Both the position numbers and the translations under genes were made by a program. Of a stretch of 64,000 nt of DNA, positions 36,331 through 47,577 are shown piece after piece. The notes beneath the pieces are model-generated. The model was given only the letters and a program-made list of their open reading frames with translations, searched no databases and was not told the origin of the DNA. The DNA is from Asterella californica. Taxonomy: Eukaryota; Streptophyta; Marchantiopsida; Marchantiales; Aytoniaceae. Each line of letters opens with the position of its first letter. Within the stretch, counting starts at the first letter, position 1. The DNA lies in NCBI GenBank assembly GCA_036924285.1, contig JAYKYS010000015.1:6944001-7008000 (forward strand), in the 5' to 3' direction.

Positions 36331-36720
36331 TCAAGGCCATCCCAGTGATAGGGCGCCTGCCTAGGGAGGAGGAGGTCTCAGGATCAAATCCCCCTGGCCT
36401 TGGGTTCCTATTCCGGCATGTTGACCTCCCGGATGGGAGTCTATGTTGGGTGTGCAGCCATGTCCTGCATATCTAGGGGCGGGAGACCGGTATCTCCCTT
36501 AATCGTGGGCTTCTTGGCCTAAGCCTCCGCATGCCATCCTGAATATACTATGGGAGATACCTGGTGTCCTGAATATACTATGGGAGATACCTGGTGCGCA
36601 TATGGGGGGGCTGTAAGTCCTGTGGGGCAGCCTCATAAGTGTTAGGGCTTCGGCCTACATTGGATGGCTTGTAGTATATTCAGGGTGGCATCAAGATGGC
36701 ATCAAGGGCACGGGAAACTT
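36331..36720 (+). mobile_element. tRNA-derived SINE (tRNA-Pro-like head)
   Basis: tRNA-like organisation: a degenerate D-arm/box A cccagtgatagggc at 36341-36354, an anticodon-arm-like cctgc-ctaggga-ggagg (loop reads AGG, Pro) and box B ggatcaaatcc at 36381-36391. A non-tRNA body follows to about 36700. It includes a 30-bp unit duplicated in tandem at 36537-36566 and 36567-36596, and an inverted partial copy (gtagtatattcagg) at about 36670-36684. It differs in body sequence from the SINE at 3.66 kb. The 3' end is not resolved. Confidence 0.55.
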
Positions 36721-36868
36721 TTGTCAATCTGTTATTTATCCATCGAGTCGATTTAACAATGGCGAGGGAAGCAGTGTGGCATTTTACAGTGAAGGAGTCT
36801 GCTTTACAGAGATAGCTGTGTACTTTTATTTAAAAGAGAGTCAGTTTTGAAAGAAGAGTTTTGTACGT

Positions 36869-36968
36869 AAGGACAGTAAGGGGGCAGCTTAAGCTGGGGG
36901 CCTGCTTGTGATAAGCGACTGTGCTTATAAGGACAGCAGAGGGGCAGCTTAAGCTGGGCCCTTAGCTT
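36869..36968. repeat. imperfect direct repeat, period 59
   Basis: aaggacag...ggggcagcttaagctggg occurs at about 36868-36900 and 36927-36958. Between them lies gcttgtgataagc, related to the inverted repeat at 35916-35964. Confidence 0.6.
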
Positions 36969-37888
36969 TTAGGTTAAGTACCTGCGACGGCTGAAGATGG
37001 GGGGACACTTTTTGAGGGGATTTTTTTCTACAGAGAGCTGGGAGCTGAAGCGGAAGGGGAAGCTTGGAGGCTGAGGGAGATCAATTTTTTCAGACAGAAC
37101 TGAATTGAGGAATTGGGGTGCTCGCGACAGAGGGACGGACAAGTATTTGGGGGATTGAGAGCAGTTTGGAAGCAGAATTTCTTCTGATCGGGCAGGAGGC
37201 AGTTTTATTGAAGGAGAATGTTTTGATAATCTGCAAGGGACTCTTGATTGACGCTGGATTAAATTCTTGATAGTTTTGAGTTGGGAGGTTGACGCAGAGA
37301 AAAGATTAGGAGTTTGGGGTCTGAATTTCACCTACCAGACTTGAGTTGAGGCGAATTTGGTGGAAAGAGAGCATTAGTTGAGCGGAGGGACTGGAACTGA
37401 GACTGAGAAGGTCAAGTTTCTTGAGAAATTTCAGTGCTGAAGCTGTCGTAGGGAGGGCTACAAGGCGTTGGAGTTTCAAATCTTCATCGGTTGTAGGTTC
37501 TGGAGAGAAATCTGCTGGAGAAAATACTAGTTGAGTGGGAATTTGCTGTTTGACATCTGCGGTGATCAACGTAAGGAGTTGAGTAGAGATAGGTTGTAAA
37601 TTGATATATGTGGAGGACTATTGAGTGTGTTTGGAAGAGAAATAAAGTATCGTGAGTTCAGTATTCTCCTATCTGTTGTGTCTGAAGGTGGATCTGTCTC
37701 CTGAGACTTGAGACTTGATCTGTTGATTAGTAAGTGATCTATAGTCATAGTCACTGTGAGTGACCTCAGCTGTTGCGATCTCTTGCTTGGCTCTTGTCTT
37801 GGTATACAATCTCTACTTCTATCTCGCGATCTATCACAGCCAGAAGGCCCGCCCTTCCTGAGAAGGACTCTCCTTGACAGCGTCTTCA

Positions 37889-38285
37889 TGCGGTGCTATG
37901 GGAGTATCGTACAACAGTGAAGACTTCTACGAGATATTCACCTTTCAAGATGGTATATGCGTTGGAATCCATATTACCAATCCAGTTCGACCTAACCACC
38001 TTTCAGACCTTGCAAGCTGGATTGAAGAGAAAGGGTGGTCCAATAGCCGAAAAAGAGAGGAGAGAAACCTTGTTGGAGCTGGAAGAGAATAGAGACGATG
38101 CAGCTCAACGAATTGAGATGGCTCAGCTACAACAGAAGAAGAGCTATGACAAGCGTTTGGCGAAGAACAAAATGAAGTTACAGCCATTTCAAAAGGGTGA
38201 GTGGGTGATGTTATGGGATGCTATTAGACACAAGCAAGTTCAAAAGTTCTTACGTCGATATTTTGGGCCTTTCATCATCTCCTAA
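37889..38285 (+). pseudogene. gypsy integrase C-terminal part, resumed
   Basis: Continuation of the integrase interrupted at 35848. It reads VLWEYRTTVKTSTRYSPF, LPIQFD, QKKSYDKRLAKN and FQKGEWVMLWDAIRHKQVQK, ending RRYFGPFIIS at a stop. This is followed by a short out-of-frame tail before the polypurine tract. Confidence 0.85.
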
Positions 38286-38409
38286 GTGTGGAGTAATGAC
38301 ACCTATGATCTTCAAGAAATGAGTGGTACGTTTTTCGACCGAGTGAACCACGACAAGCTGAAGAAGTTTCATCAACGTGATACTTCACTCCGAGGACGGA
38401 GTGAAAATT

Positions 38410-38424
38410 AAGTCTGGGGGTAAA
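38410..38424 (+). other. polypurine tract
   Basis: aagtctgggggtaaa lies directly before the LTR start TGTCAC, the usual position for plus-strand priming in gypsy elements. Confidence 0.7.
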
Positions 38425-39250
38425 TGTCACACCACAAGTATCCCATTATTTGTGTGCGTGCTTATATAAATTTCATTAGGTATGACTATCTTATATGTTA
38501 CTCTAGTTCGAAGATCTAAATCTAGAGTTATCAAAACTAGTCATAACTAGCTGAGATAGTTATAACTAAGTTGGGAAAACTATTAGAGGTTTCACTATGA
38601 CACTATGTGACAAGTGCGGAGCTCTAAATATGCTTCTCAAAAGTATGTAACTTTGTTGACCATCACTGATTGGATGCATGATGGAAAGTCATGCACAAAG
38701 ATCTAAAGATGCTCCTCAAAAGACGTATTAGTTTGTTGTCGTCTTCCGATTGGATAGTTTGGAAAGTTAACACTTTACAAAAGCTAAAGTAGAAAAATCT
38801 CTTACTTTAGTAAAGTAGAACAAGTAATGTGTGGGCTATTCTTAAATTTTAGTAGTCTTTAGAAGTTTAACTATTTTGGATTGCGCACTTATCATGTGGT
38901 AGCGTAACTTAGTAAAAGTTACCACAGTAAGAAGTTGTAGAGTATATAAGGAGGAGTTGAGAGAGTGGAAGGGACTCTCATTTTCCTGTCTATAAGTAAA
39001 GTGAGCAGTGGAGACCTTGAGAGTCCTTGAGTATTTTGTGATGCAATGTTGAGAGCGAGATTATAACTTGTTTGCAAGAACGCTATTAGAGAGACCAATG
39101 TGATCATATGGGTCAGAGAGTTGAGTGAAGTGAGCATGGGTGTACTGAAATCTTTGTAATTAGGGTGCACTAGTAATCCTAGTCATCTGAGGTACCCCTG
39201 GGTGAGAGACAGGTCGGCTTACAGAACTCTCGTGTTTAATAAAGTACGAG
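38425..39250 (+). mobile_element. 3' LTR of the gypsy element (LTR family A)
   Basis: Starts TGTCACACC just after the polypurine tract. A TATA-type sequence gagtatataagg is at about 38939-38950 and AATAAA at 39238-39243, spaced as expected for U3/R. From 38472 to 39223 it aligns well (clearly over 80 percent by eye) to the minus strand of 64000-63324. The 3' end is not fixed because the two copies diverge after ggcttaca. Confidence 0.8.
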
Positions 39251-39793
39251 ATATCCATATGATAACATGAAATTTATTTTAGACAAATCTCTAGAAAAGC
39301 TTTTACTCCAGTCCGAGCCATGTATCAGATGAAGGTTTCTTGGTAGTCTCTACTACGTACTCTCTTTCACAAGTTGACATCAACTCATGCTCATTTCTCC
39401 ACTTGTATCAAAAGACTATTCAAATCAAGGATAAGAGTCTTACGCTTTATGATAGTAAGATGAATCAAACGAGACAAGAACTCTTTAGACCTTTGTACAC
39501 GAGATAGTTCTTCTCTTCCCACTTCAATCTCCTATTCGATAGCCTTTAGCTCTTTCTCTTTTTTCAGAAGCTCCTCTTCCTTCTACTAAATGGTCCGAGT
39601 CAAAGCATCAATTTCCTCCTTTTGTCGATTTATCCTCTTGAAGAGAATTCTATCTTCATCGTCTATTAAAATTAAAGCCATGGTTTAATCAATATCAACA
39701 TCAACCAAGTATGAAGCAAAATCCATCCAACAAAACAAAAGAACGTCTTACTGAATGATAGAGGATCTCGCAGCAAGACTGAGAGTTTTGATC

Positions 39794-40090
39794 TCATTGA
39801 GAAGACAGAAGGTCTTGAATACTAGACTCGACGTCATTTGAACTTCGAATGATACGCGATTCGTGAAGTATTCCGACATGAATCATGATATGAGTAAACA
39901 TCATACCCATCCAAGTCTCGAGATGTCTCACCAATCTCTCTTTACTCATATGCTTCTTCAAAGAAGAAATCTTTACATCCAAATAGTCTAAAATGAACTC
40001 ATTCCAATCATAATTGACACTCTCCAGTACTTTTATTTTCACATATAAAGCTAATTGTCCATGCACTTCTTTTGAACGTCGACGAGCCAA
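39794..40090 (-). CDS. unrecognised coding-like fragment
   Basis: 98-codon frame with balanced, mixed composition, including KIKVLESVNYDWNEFILDYL and LVRHLETWMGMMFTHI. Aromatic and charged residues alternate as in a folded protein, and the tone is that of plant retroelement gag or plant-mobile-domain proteins. I cannot name the family. It is probably the last of three fragments on this strand. It may be a decayed transposon protein. Confidence 0.3.
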   Translation of the reverse strand: MARRRSKEVHGQLALYVKIKVLESVNYDWNEFILDYLDVKISSLKKHMSKERLVRHLETWMGMMFTHIMIHVGILHESRIIRSSNDVESSIQDLLSSQ

Positions 40091-40183
40091 AAGAATACAA
40101 AGATGAGTTTAAATATTAGCCTCTACTGAGTATTCACACATCCATAACAAGTATCACTTTTATTTTTCATCTTTTTGAAGAAA

Positions 40184-40378
40184 TCAATCGTCTATCAAAC
40201 TCCTCCTCATAGACATGTCCTTATGTCTATGAGGACATGAGACAGTTGTTCGCACGGGTAGAACAAATGCCTCGCGGATAACAGACTCATCAAACAAAAT
40301 CTCATGTGCTCTTATAATAGCATGATGAGTTTCCACATCATAAAAATTGATAAATTGTATGCAATATGACATATGCAA
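40184..40378 (-). CDS. unrecognised coding-like fragment
   Basis: 64-codon frame (FINFYDVETHHAIIRAHEIL, ESVIREAFVLPV) between the other two minus-strand fragments. It contains a 13-bp hairpin near its end. Function unknown; possibly part of the same decayed gene. Confidence 0.28.
   Translation of the reverse strand: MHMSYCIQFINFYDVETHHAIIRAHEILFDESVIREAFVLPVRTTVSCPHRHKDMSMRRSLIDD
40204..40235. repeat. perfect 13-bp hairpin, 6-nt loop
   Basis: tcctcatagacat (40204-40216), loop gtcctt, exact reverse complement at 40223-40235. Confidence 0.88.
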
Positions 40379-40415
40379 AGATTACAAACTACTAATGAAT
40401 ATCATGTTTACAAGT

Positions 40416-40667
40416 TCAAAGCTCATATATATATAAAGATTTTTGCAGTAATGAATAACATGCATACAAGTTTGAAGTAGCTAAATAAAGAGATTTGTAG
40501 GAAGATTTTTGACCATAGGTACTTACATCAGGACGAGGAAAGTCGAAAGACAAAACTATCATTAACTTCAATCGATCAATGGCTTCTTCTTCTATTTCAT
40601 ATAATGCATTCTCCACTTCTTTTTTCGAACCAACATCATTTAAAATGATATTTCTCATCTTTTTCAT
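40416..40667 (-). CDS. unrecognised coding-like fragment ending at a splice donor
   Basis: Frame starting MKKMRNIILNDVG with an acidic coiled region (KKEVENALYEIEEEAIDRLK) and ending coding-like text at FDFPRPD. There the minus strand reads GAT|GTAAGT, a consensus donor (exon edge 40527). The codons after it to 40416 are probably intronic. Family unknown. Confidence 0.3.
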   Translation of the reverse strand: MKKMRNIILNDVGSKKEVENALYEIEEEAIDRLKLMIVLSFDFPRPDVSTYGQKSSYKSLYLATSNLYACYSLLQKSLYIYEL

Positions 40668-41879
40668 GATTAAATTTGAACATAGATGGTCCTTCTTTCA
40701 TTTTTCTTTTAGTCCCAGCTATAAAAAGGATAAAAGGGAGGATTAACATAACAGAGTTTTAGGGTAATCGAGACTATATAGCGAAACAACGTTATTTCGC
40801 CATAATAAAAAAGTGAATCATTACTATGATGAGTTAACAAAAAAAGAGTTGATGGAGCATAGTAGATCGGACGTAGACAAATGCAACATGGCATCCCAAG
40901 AGTAAAAAAAAGATTCGAGACGAGCATAGTGTAAACCCTCCGCGATCCTATCGATCAACTACCCCCTGATCTCTCAACCTCCACGATCGTCATCGATGAA
41001 TCTGCAACATGTCGGACATATCTCTCACTCAGGGGTCACCTTTGATGGCTTTGATGGAAGCACACCATGAACTTGAAAAGAAAAATGCTAAGTTCATTCA
41101 TTCATACACCCATAAAATCATCAACTAAAATTCTCCATAAACTCATCAACTAAAATCTTGCATTCTAACGACGTCTCTCAAGTTCTCACATGCTAAAATA
41201 TCACACACTCTCTATATTACTCAAGTTGTCATTACGACGATGTGAAAACAAGGATGAGGAGGTCTTCTTATTCCTCTATTTATACATTCTGGGTTTTTAC
41301 GTTGATACCATCGGTAACTTAGTCGTAACTATTTTTACCATGTTTTACTAAGATATTACTTAAGATAAAATCATTAATCACATGGGCTTTTCACATGGGC
41401 TTATTCCTTCAAAGTCAACAACTTCTAGAAGGATTTTGGAGTATTCTCAAAGAATCTCAAATTTCCACCCCTCCTATACACTTGGACCCACTAAAAAGGA
41501 GACATGTGAAATCTCTTCTTGTTTTTAATGCCCACAAAGTCCGCAACTTTAATCCAACCATTAATATCAAGTCAAAAAAGAAATAAGGGATATTTTCCAC
41601 CTCCTTTCTACTTTTTAGACAAGATGACAAGATAGTAGTGCACTCTTTAACAAATATCTGATTTCTGCTCAAAAGTACAGCTAAGTTTAACCATAATTAA
41701 TGTTAGCTATTCATGACTAACTTGATATCTCCTTAAGGTACTTGGGCAGCACATAAACATTCTCCACACTTAGCTATAACTAAACACCGTACTAATAGAT
41801 AAACTTCCTATGTGTAACATAGATCATTACAATACATACATAAACTGGACGCAAGAAGAAAAGTGAAGTTTCAAGTCGA

Positions 41880-42240
41880 ATTTGCAAGTTTTTGCTCGCA
41901 ACTTGTTAATTTTTGTGATTTTTCTATGGCTTTTATGACATAGTTTGCGACACTAACACTGTCGGAATTGAGTGTGAATGATGTCAAAATAATTTACGAC
42001 ATCGTTTAGACAGTTTTCTGCGATATACATTAGGGTTCAGAAAATAACATCAAATACGACATCTTTTTGACATTGTTTCTGTCGGATTTATGTCAGAATT
42101 TCAGTTGATCTTATAATTATTATTTTTGATATTTTTCTAACAAGTCTTCACAATTTTTGACAATTCGCAGTTTGCCAACGACTTCCCCACAGTCTTTCTA
42201 ACATACATCTTCTTGTCATAGACACCTATCATAATAGTGT
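41880..42240. mobile_element. possible CACTA-type transposon terminal region
   Basis: Dense short strings of the type tgcgacact, gtcgga, tgacat and gacagttt in both orientations over about 350 bp, closing with ataatagtg at about 42230-42238 (TAGTG, the CACTA end on the other strand). Subterminal gacgg/gtcgg-like repeats are typical of plant CACTA elements. The opposite end and a transposase are not seen. Confidence 0.3.
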
Positions 42241-42289
42241 GCTATCATTAGATTGACCATTACAACAAGGAATCAATCAAGCAGGAGAG

Positions 42290-42800
42290 TGTGCGATACA
42301 ATCATTGTTTCATCCAAGAGCTTTACCATTCATGGTTGTTTCATTCAAAGCTAGAGGAAACAGTTTTGTTTTGCTCATTTTTCAAAAAGATCGGTCTAAG
42401 AGCTATCAAGCGAGACAGCTATGTTTCGCTCAAAAAACAAGCGAAATCATTTTGTTTCACTTGTTTCTCAGAAAGATAGAACGAAACAAAGCTATTTTGT
42501 TCGATTCTCATTTGAAACAAGATTGTTCAATCGGTCAAAAAGAAAGACGAGCTAAACAACCTTGTTTTGCTCGACTAGATGAATGAAATTTTTTGTTTTG
42601 CTCAATAATGAAACCAATCGAGCAAAATATTAGTGTTTAACTCAACTAGATGAGCAAAACAAGACTTTTGCTCATTATCGAGCGAAATTATTTTGTTTCG
42701 TTCGATAACGGAGCCAGTCGAGCAAAACATTAGTGTTTCGTTCGACTGTGTAAGCGAAATAAATTGATTCACTTGAAGATCAAGCAAAATAATCATTTCG
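42290..42800. repeat. degenerate repeat rich in gtttcgctcg / cgagcaaaac
   Basis: Motifs ttttgttt(t/c)(g/a)ctcg and cgagc(a/g)aaa(a/t) recur at least ten times in both orientations, together with a longer pair cgagcaaaa(t/c)attagtgttt at about 42617-42636 and 42720-42739. This produces spurious short ORFs on both strands. Confidence 0.6.
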
Positions 42801-45159
42801 CCCAAGCTCATAATGATCAGACATGAACCACTCGTTGTAAGGAGAATCAAGATATCGTCTTACATATGAGAACGATTCAGGTTGAATCGTTGTAACCTAA
42901 CATGACCAAACACTTCATTCAAACTTAAAAAAATCATTCCAACAACACATAATTCAACATATGCATTGGTGGTCATTCATGACTTCCTTGAACCAGCTCG
43001 AGTAACACTTGGATTTCTCTCACTATCTCGTCCTCCCTCATCACTTGAGTCTCTATCACCGTCTCGTCTTCTCTCATCGCCTCATCCTTGACAAGCGACT
43101 GTACTACTAATCGCTCTTCTCATGTTCATCACTACGATTCTCAATAATACTATTGTACAAGAAAATCCACACACACAAAATGCTCTCTCTTGATCGCTCA
43201 TAAAATTCTCGATCGTTCACTATTGTAGCTTAAACACTCTCTTCTCTTTTCTAAACCCTCTTGTCTCAAGCTAAAATCCTCTACTACTCTTACCTCTTAT
43301 CTCCCCTCCCTCTCTCTTTCCATCTCTTCTCTTCTCTCTTTTTCTTTTCAAAGCTCTCTCTCTCTCTCTCTCTCTCTCTCCTTTCAAAGCTCTCGCAAGT
43401 GGTCTAACATCTTTCTCCAGTTTTTTCTCTTCGTGTCATATTCTTCTCATATGCAAACGTTGTATGCACACTGATTCGTCTCGAGTAGATGAAAAATGAA
43501 TACAGTGTTTAAATAAAAAAATTTTGTGTGAGATAAATTTACATTTTCAAGTTATTGTATATTTCCTTGTAAATAAAAATGACTACTATTAACCACAAAT
43601 GATGAATGTCGTATTGAAATCAACTTCAAACATATAAATTATAATGAGTTAACAAAGATATTAGTTTCAAATAGTTTACTCGTATCAACTTCATGATAAG
43701 AAAATATTTTAAACTAGATCAATAAAATCTAAAACATTTTTGAATTTTTTAATATTTTTTCTTGTTCTTGTCATTTCAGTTTCAAAGAATTATTTTTCGT
43801 TTCTTTTGAAGATTCTTTAGTTTTTTTTTCTAGTCTAAATATACTCGCTTATAATCTCAAAGGATTTTTCAGTATTTAGATTTTTTTTTAAAGTTCTCTT
43901 CAGAAGATGAAAAAAAGAACTTTTTTAATTAGAACTATGAGCTTTACTACTCTGAGCAGGTCGAAGAGTTACAAGATCTTGTTCAGATATTCTTCTCATT
44001 GTTTTGTTCCAGTAGTTCGTGTCTCTTTTCAACATCATCTTCTTTTCCTTCATCCAAGTCTTCATGCAATGTACCTCTCTTCTTAGAATAAAACTTGAGA
44101 CGATTGATATGTTTCAAAAGATCAATAACATAAATCAAATCATTAATTTGTTCATCATTATCTAATCGGATGATTTGATATTAATAATTTGATCCATTCA
44201 AATCATCTAAATTCATATCTTTTATATTTATAAAAGATATTATCAAAAAATATATGTTAACTCGATTTGTAAATACAACAAATCATGATCTCATTCATAA
44301 TATCTTCTAAGTTCATAAAAAATGTTACTGAAAGATCTATGTTTGACTCGATTTGTAAATACAACATTCATACGATAGAGAATTCAACTTTTTTTTCTAA
44401 AGTAACATCATAAATTTTATATTTTAATCACACCTTTGCCAATGATATTTTTATTTTTCTTTATCTTTTATACATATGGATGTGTTGATTGATTTAGTTC
44501 TTCAATTTTTCTCTAATGATAGAAAGTTTCATCTGATTTAGTATTTATCTTATCGTGACAATAGATTTTATCGAACAACTTTTAACAACTTTTTACTCCG
44601 ACTTTCGATGATCAAAAGAAACTCATCTAACACAGAATATGTATCTTATCATGATGTTAAACACAATAAAATTCATCCAACATTTTTCAGTTCCGATCTT
44701 CATCTTTAGCTCAACTCCATGTAGAATATTAAACTATCAAAATCTTCCATGTACCTCACGACTTATCATAGTCAAAAATATTCAAACGAAATTACTTTTT
44801 TCCGATGATTCAATTTTTTTCGAACCATATTCATTGACATATTTTTCTCCAAATGAAAAGATGATAACACTTCCAGTTCAATCCAAAAATAAATCAACTC
44901 AATCATGCTCAAACTACTATATCTTCTTCAAAATTACAAATGATAAATGTGAACATAATGTCCATGACTTAAAACAAATACAAACTTCAGATATATATAT
45001 ATATATAAACATAAACTTTATTCTTTCAGTATCTTTTCACTACAATAAACTTTCAATGAAACATACAAAATTATTAACGAAACATTCATATCATCTTCTT
45101 ATGACCGAATGCACTACTTTTAATCACAAACATCATTCTAAAACTATCTATTAACTTTA
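42801..45159. other. AT-rich, no recognisable gene
   Basis: Pyrimidine-rich to about 43440, then strongly AT-rich. A 171-codon frame at 44639-45154 (+) has the biased composition of AT-rich DNA and is not called. An imperfect duplication of ctcgatttgtaaatacaac lies at about 44261-44279 and 44347-44365. Confidence 0.4.
43354..43382. repeat. CT microsatellite
   Basis: About 14 uninterrupted CT units, flanked on both sides by tttcaaagctct. Confidence 0.92.
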
Positions 45160-45575
45160 CAGTCCCCTTGTAAAAATCACAGATCATAACATCTAACATT
45201 TCATATCTCAACAAAGTTTGACGGTAGAACTTCTCCCGCCCAACGGTTAACTCTGCAATCTCTTTCTAAAACTCACGACTATAAAATCCAATATTTAATA
45301 TATATAAAAAATTGACCGCAAAACTTCTCTCCACAATCCCTTTCTAAAAATCACGACCATAATCCAGTATCTAATATGTATATAAAATTGACCGGAAAAC
45401 TTCTCTCTGCAATCCCCTTCTAAAAATCACGACCATAATATCCAATATCTAATATCTATATAAAATCGACAGGAAAACTTCTCTCCGCAATCCCTTCTAG
45501 AAATCACGACCATAAAATCCAATATCTAATATATGTACAAAAATGACCGTAAAACTTCTTCCTGCCCACCCAACG
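45160..45575. repeat. tandem array, unit about 77 bp, five copies
   Basis: The anchor gac(c/a)gg/gtaaaacttct is at 45220, 45314, 45390, 45468 and 45545, giving periods of 94, 76, 78 and 77 bp. Each unit contains ttctaaaaatcacgaccata and tccaatatctaatat. The first unit carries a 16-bp extra segment (cccaacggttaac). Confidence 0.85.
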
Positions 45576-45649
45576 TAACATATATTCTTCCGATCATAAA
45601 AAATTAATTTTTCTAGAAAGCTATAGGGAGCTATAATTTGCCGACCTAA

Positions 45650-45888
45650 TCAGCTATCTTTTCTGCTAACTTTCTCGGGCTGGATAGTTTTAGTGGCTGT
45701 TCCGATTAGAACATTTGCCTCCTCAACCTCCCCTGCGTCTCGGTCAACCTCTCCGCTTCTGATCACAAGTAAATCGGGCCGGGCTGTTTGGTCCCGAGGT
45801 GGCGAGGTTGCTAAGGTCTCTGTTCCCCTTGTTGCTTCAGTTTTTCTAATCAGCAAAGTCTTGGGTGTACCGTCACCTTTTAAAAAAA
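45650..45888 (-). CDS. possible terminal exon, unrecognised
   Basis: On the minus strand a long pyrimidine tract (ttttgcttttttgttttttt) ends in AAAG|GTGACGG. It is followed by about 75 open codons (GTPKTLLIRKTEATRGTE, ARPDLLVIRSGEVDRD, then a stop) with a coding-like composition. No family is recognised and no upstream exon could be linked, so this is weak. Confidence 0.2.
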
Positions 45889-47577
45889 CAAAAAAGCAAA
45901 AGAGGCGCTTGGAACGAAGCCATGTTTTCAACGCTATCCACAACGAACAGACGTCGCAAGTGAGCGCCCGGATGACTACAGACAGATCACCTTCAACAAC
46001 CTCCCACGAACTGTCAAAGATATGCGGCTATCGTCAATAGCACTAAAATACAAATCACACAAGAAACCACAAGTTGCTAGAATCGTCCTTGTACTCGGAC
46101 GACGAACGGACGGAAATGAAACCCTGACGTCAGCCGCAAGACGCGGAAGTACTCGTATATGATAGGCGGAAACTATACCGACTGCCTCCTAGACCAGTCC
46201 CGCTTTGACGGTTTCAAGCGTCATGCGAAACAGGGGGCTAGGGCTTCACCTCCGATCCATCGACGGATATACTCAGTAACTACAAAAGCAAGGCAAAAAC
46301 ACGACACAAAAAGCGGGAAATGTAAATGATGAATGAGTGACCCTGTGCCATCGTGGACACCCAGCACATCAAGCAATGGATGGATGAATGGATGAAGCAA
46401 AACTTATTAGGAAAGCTTGAAGTGAGAAGAAAGAGGAAGTCAACTCAAAGGAGATAATGAGAAGCATCATCGGAACCCTACACATTCACAAGAAAAACCT
46501 AGTAAATACAACGACGAGACAGGTCAGTAGAATCGAAGCAAACGACTTCCAGCTGATGCTAACAAAACGCTTCAGAAAAAAACCCTGAAACAAAACCCGC
46601 AGTTGAGGCGTAAGTAAAAAGCGGAACTAAAAGCGCAAACTCGAGCAAAACTTCGTAAAATCTGGTGATAAGGATAGATGGTTCAATAAATGGGGCCAAC
46701 AGATGACACTGGCATCCAGAAAGGAAGTACAGTAGTTTTAACAGGAAACTCAGAAATTCGGTCCTCCACAACGCGCGCCGAAGGAGTGCTTTCAGAAGAT
46801 GCATCCTAACCATACATGATACAACTTGCGGGTAGAACAAATAATCTGACGATAACAGTTACAGAAATAAAATACTTACTCCGTTTACGCCAAGAGCGCC
46901 AACACTGCTCCTGACACATCAATTTTACGCTTCTCACGAGGAAGAGAGAAAGTAACAAGGACAGTTGAAGGACATCAACCAGAAGGGGCCCCTCAAAATT
47001 GTCGCTCCCGAAGTTACACAATGGAGACTAACACAATGAGCAGAAGACATCGGTCCACCACTGCAAAGGACTCCGCAACCCGCTCGGGTATACAGAGTCA
47101 ACTTCCTGGATCAATCTTCCAGTGAAGACCGAAACCAACAAAAAAAAATGGTGCAGACCAGATGACATTAGATACCACCTTTCCCTTTCTTCATCAAACT
47201 GACAACTCTACCAACTGTTTCCGCACGAGACCAGCGCGTTGGCCAAGTAGTACCGATCTAGGCTAGAGACAACAACAAGCAGCACATAGGGCGACCCGCA
47301 AAATACAGGCGTGAAACGAGGCCAAAGAAAGAAAAGTAAAGGAGAAAGAAGAGAAGCAAAACCCAAAGCACGGCTAAGACTGACAAGATGAAACAATCTT
47401 GAGCTTCAAAAGATACACCAGAAGGCGACCGCATTGTACACCTATGGGGATAGTATACGCGTGATTCTCTCTTACGGAACCATGATAACGACGTGAAGCT
47501 TACAAACTTGAGTATCATCCATAATATCCTTCATTTCTTACCGCACAGGAACTAATGAACCAAATGAACGACGTACT
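45889..47577. other. no recognisable gene
   Basis: Open frames of 70-115 codons on both strands overlap each other without motif support. No RNA gene seen. Confidence 0.35.

Larger units (their letters stand above)
35850..37888. mobile_element. 2-kb insertion splitting the gypsy integrase
   Basis: Foreign DNA between HNWDKR and VLWEYRTT of the integrase. The string catg flanks it on both sides (about 35846-35850 and 37886-37890), compatible with a 4-bp target duplication, but the exact ends are uncertain. Near the ends are related strings: cttatcaagc/gcttgataag inverted copies at 35916-35964, and ggggcagcttaagctggg copies at about 36882-36900 and 36941-36958. It carries a SINE. No transposase is recognised. 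Confidence 0.6.
34330..39250 (+). mobile_element. 5'-truncated Ty3/gypsy retrotransposon
   Basis: Begins inside reverse transcriptase and runs through RNase H, integrase, polypurine tract and 3' LTR. The gag, protease and first part of RT are missing, and no 5' LTR of this family lies upstream. The integrase is split by a 2-kb insertion (about 35850-37888). At least three small lesions interrupt pol: a CAA-to-TAA type stop at 34707, and frameshifts near 34955 and 35195. Confidence 0.88.
39251..41860. other. repeat-derived region with coding-like fragments on the minus strand
   Basis: Outside the three minus-strand fragments listed separately, nothing is recognised. Short AT-rich and pyrimidine-rich stretches dominate. 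Confidence 0.35.

Noticed and set aside
36969..37889. Minus-strand frames of 87-120 codons as host genes
   Set aside because: They lie within the 2-kb insertion and show no domain; possibly part of that element but not supportable as genes.
44639..45154. 171-codon plus-strand open frame
   Set aside because: Ile/Phe/Asn/Ser/His bias of AT-rich non-coding DNA and no motif.
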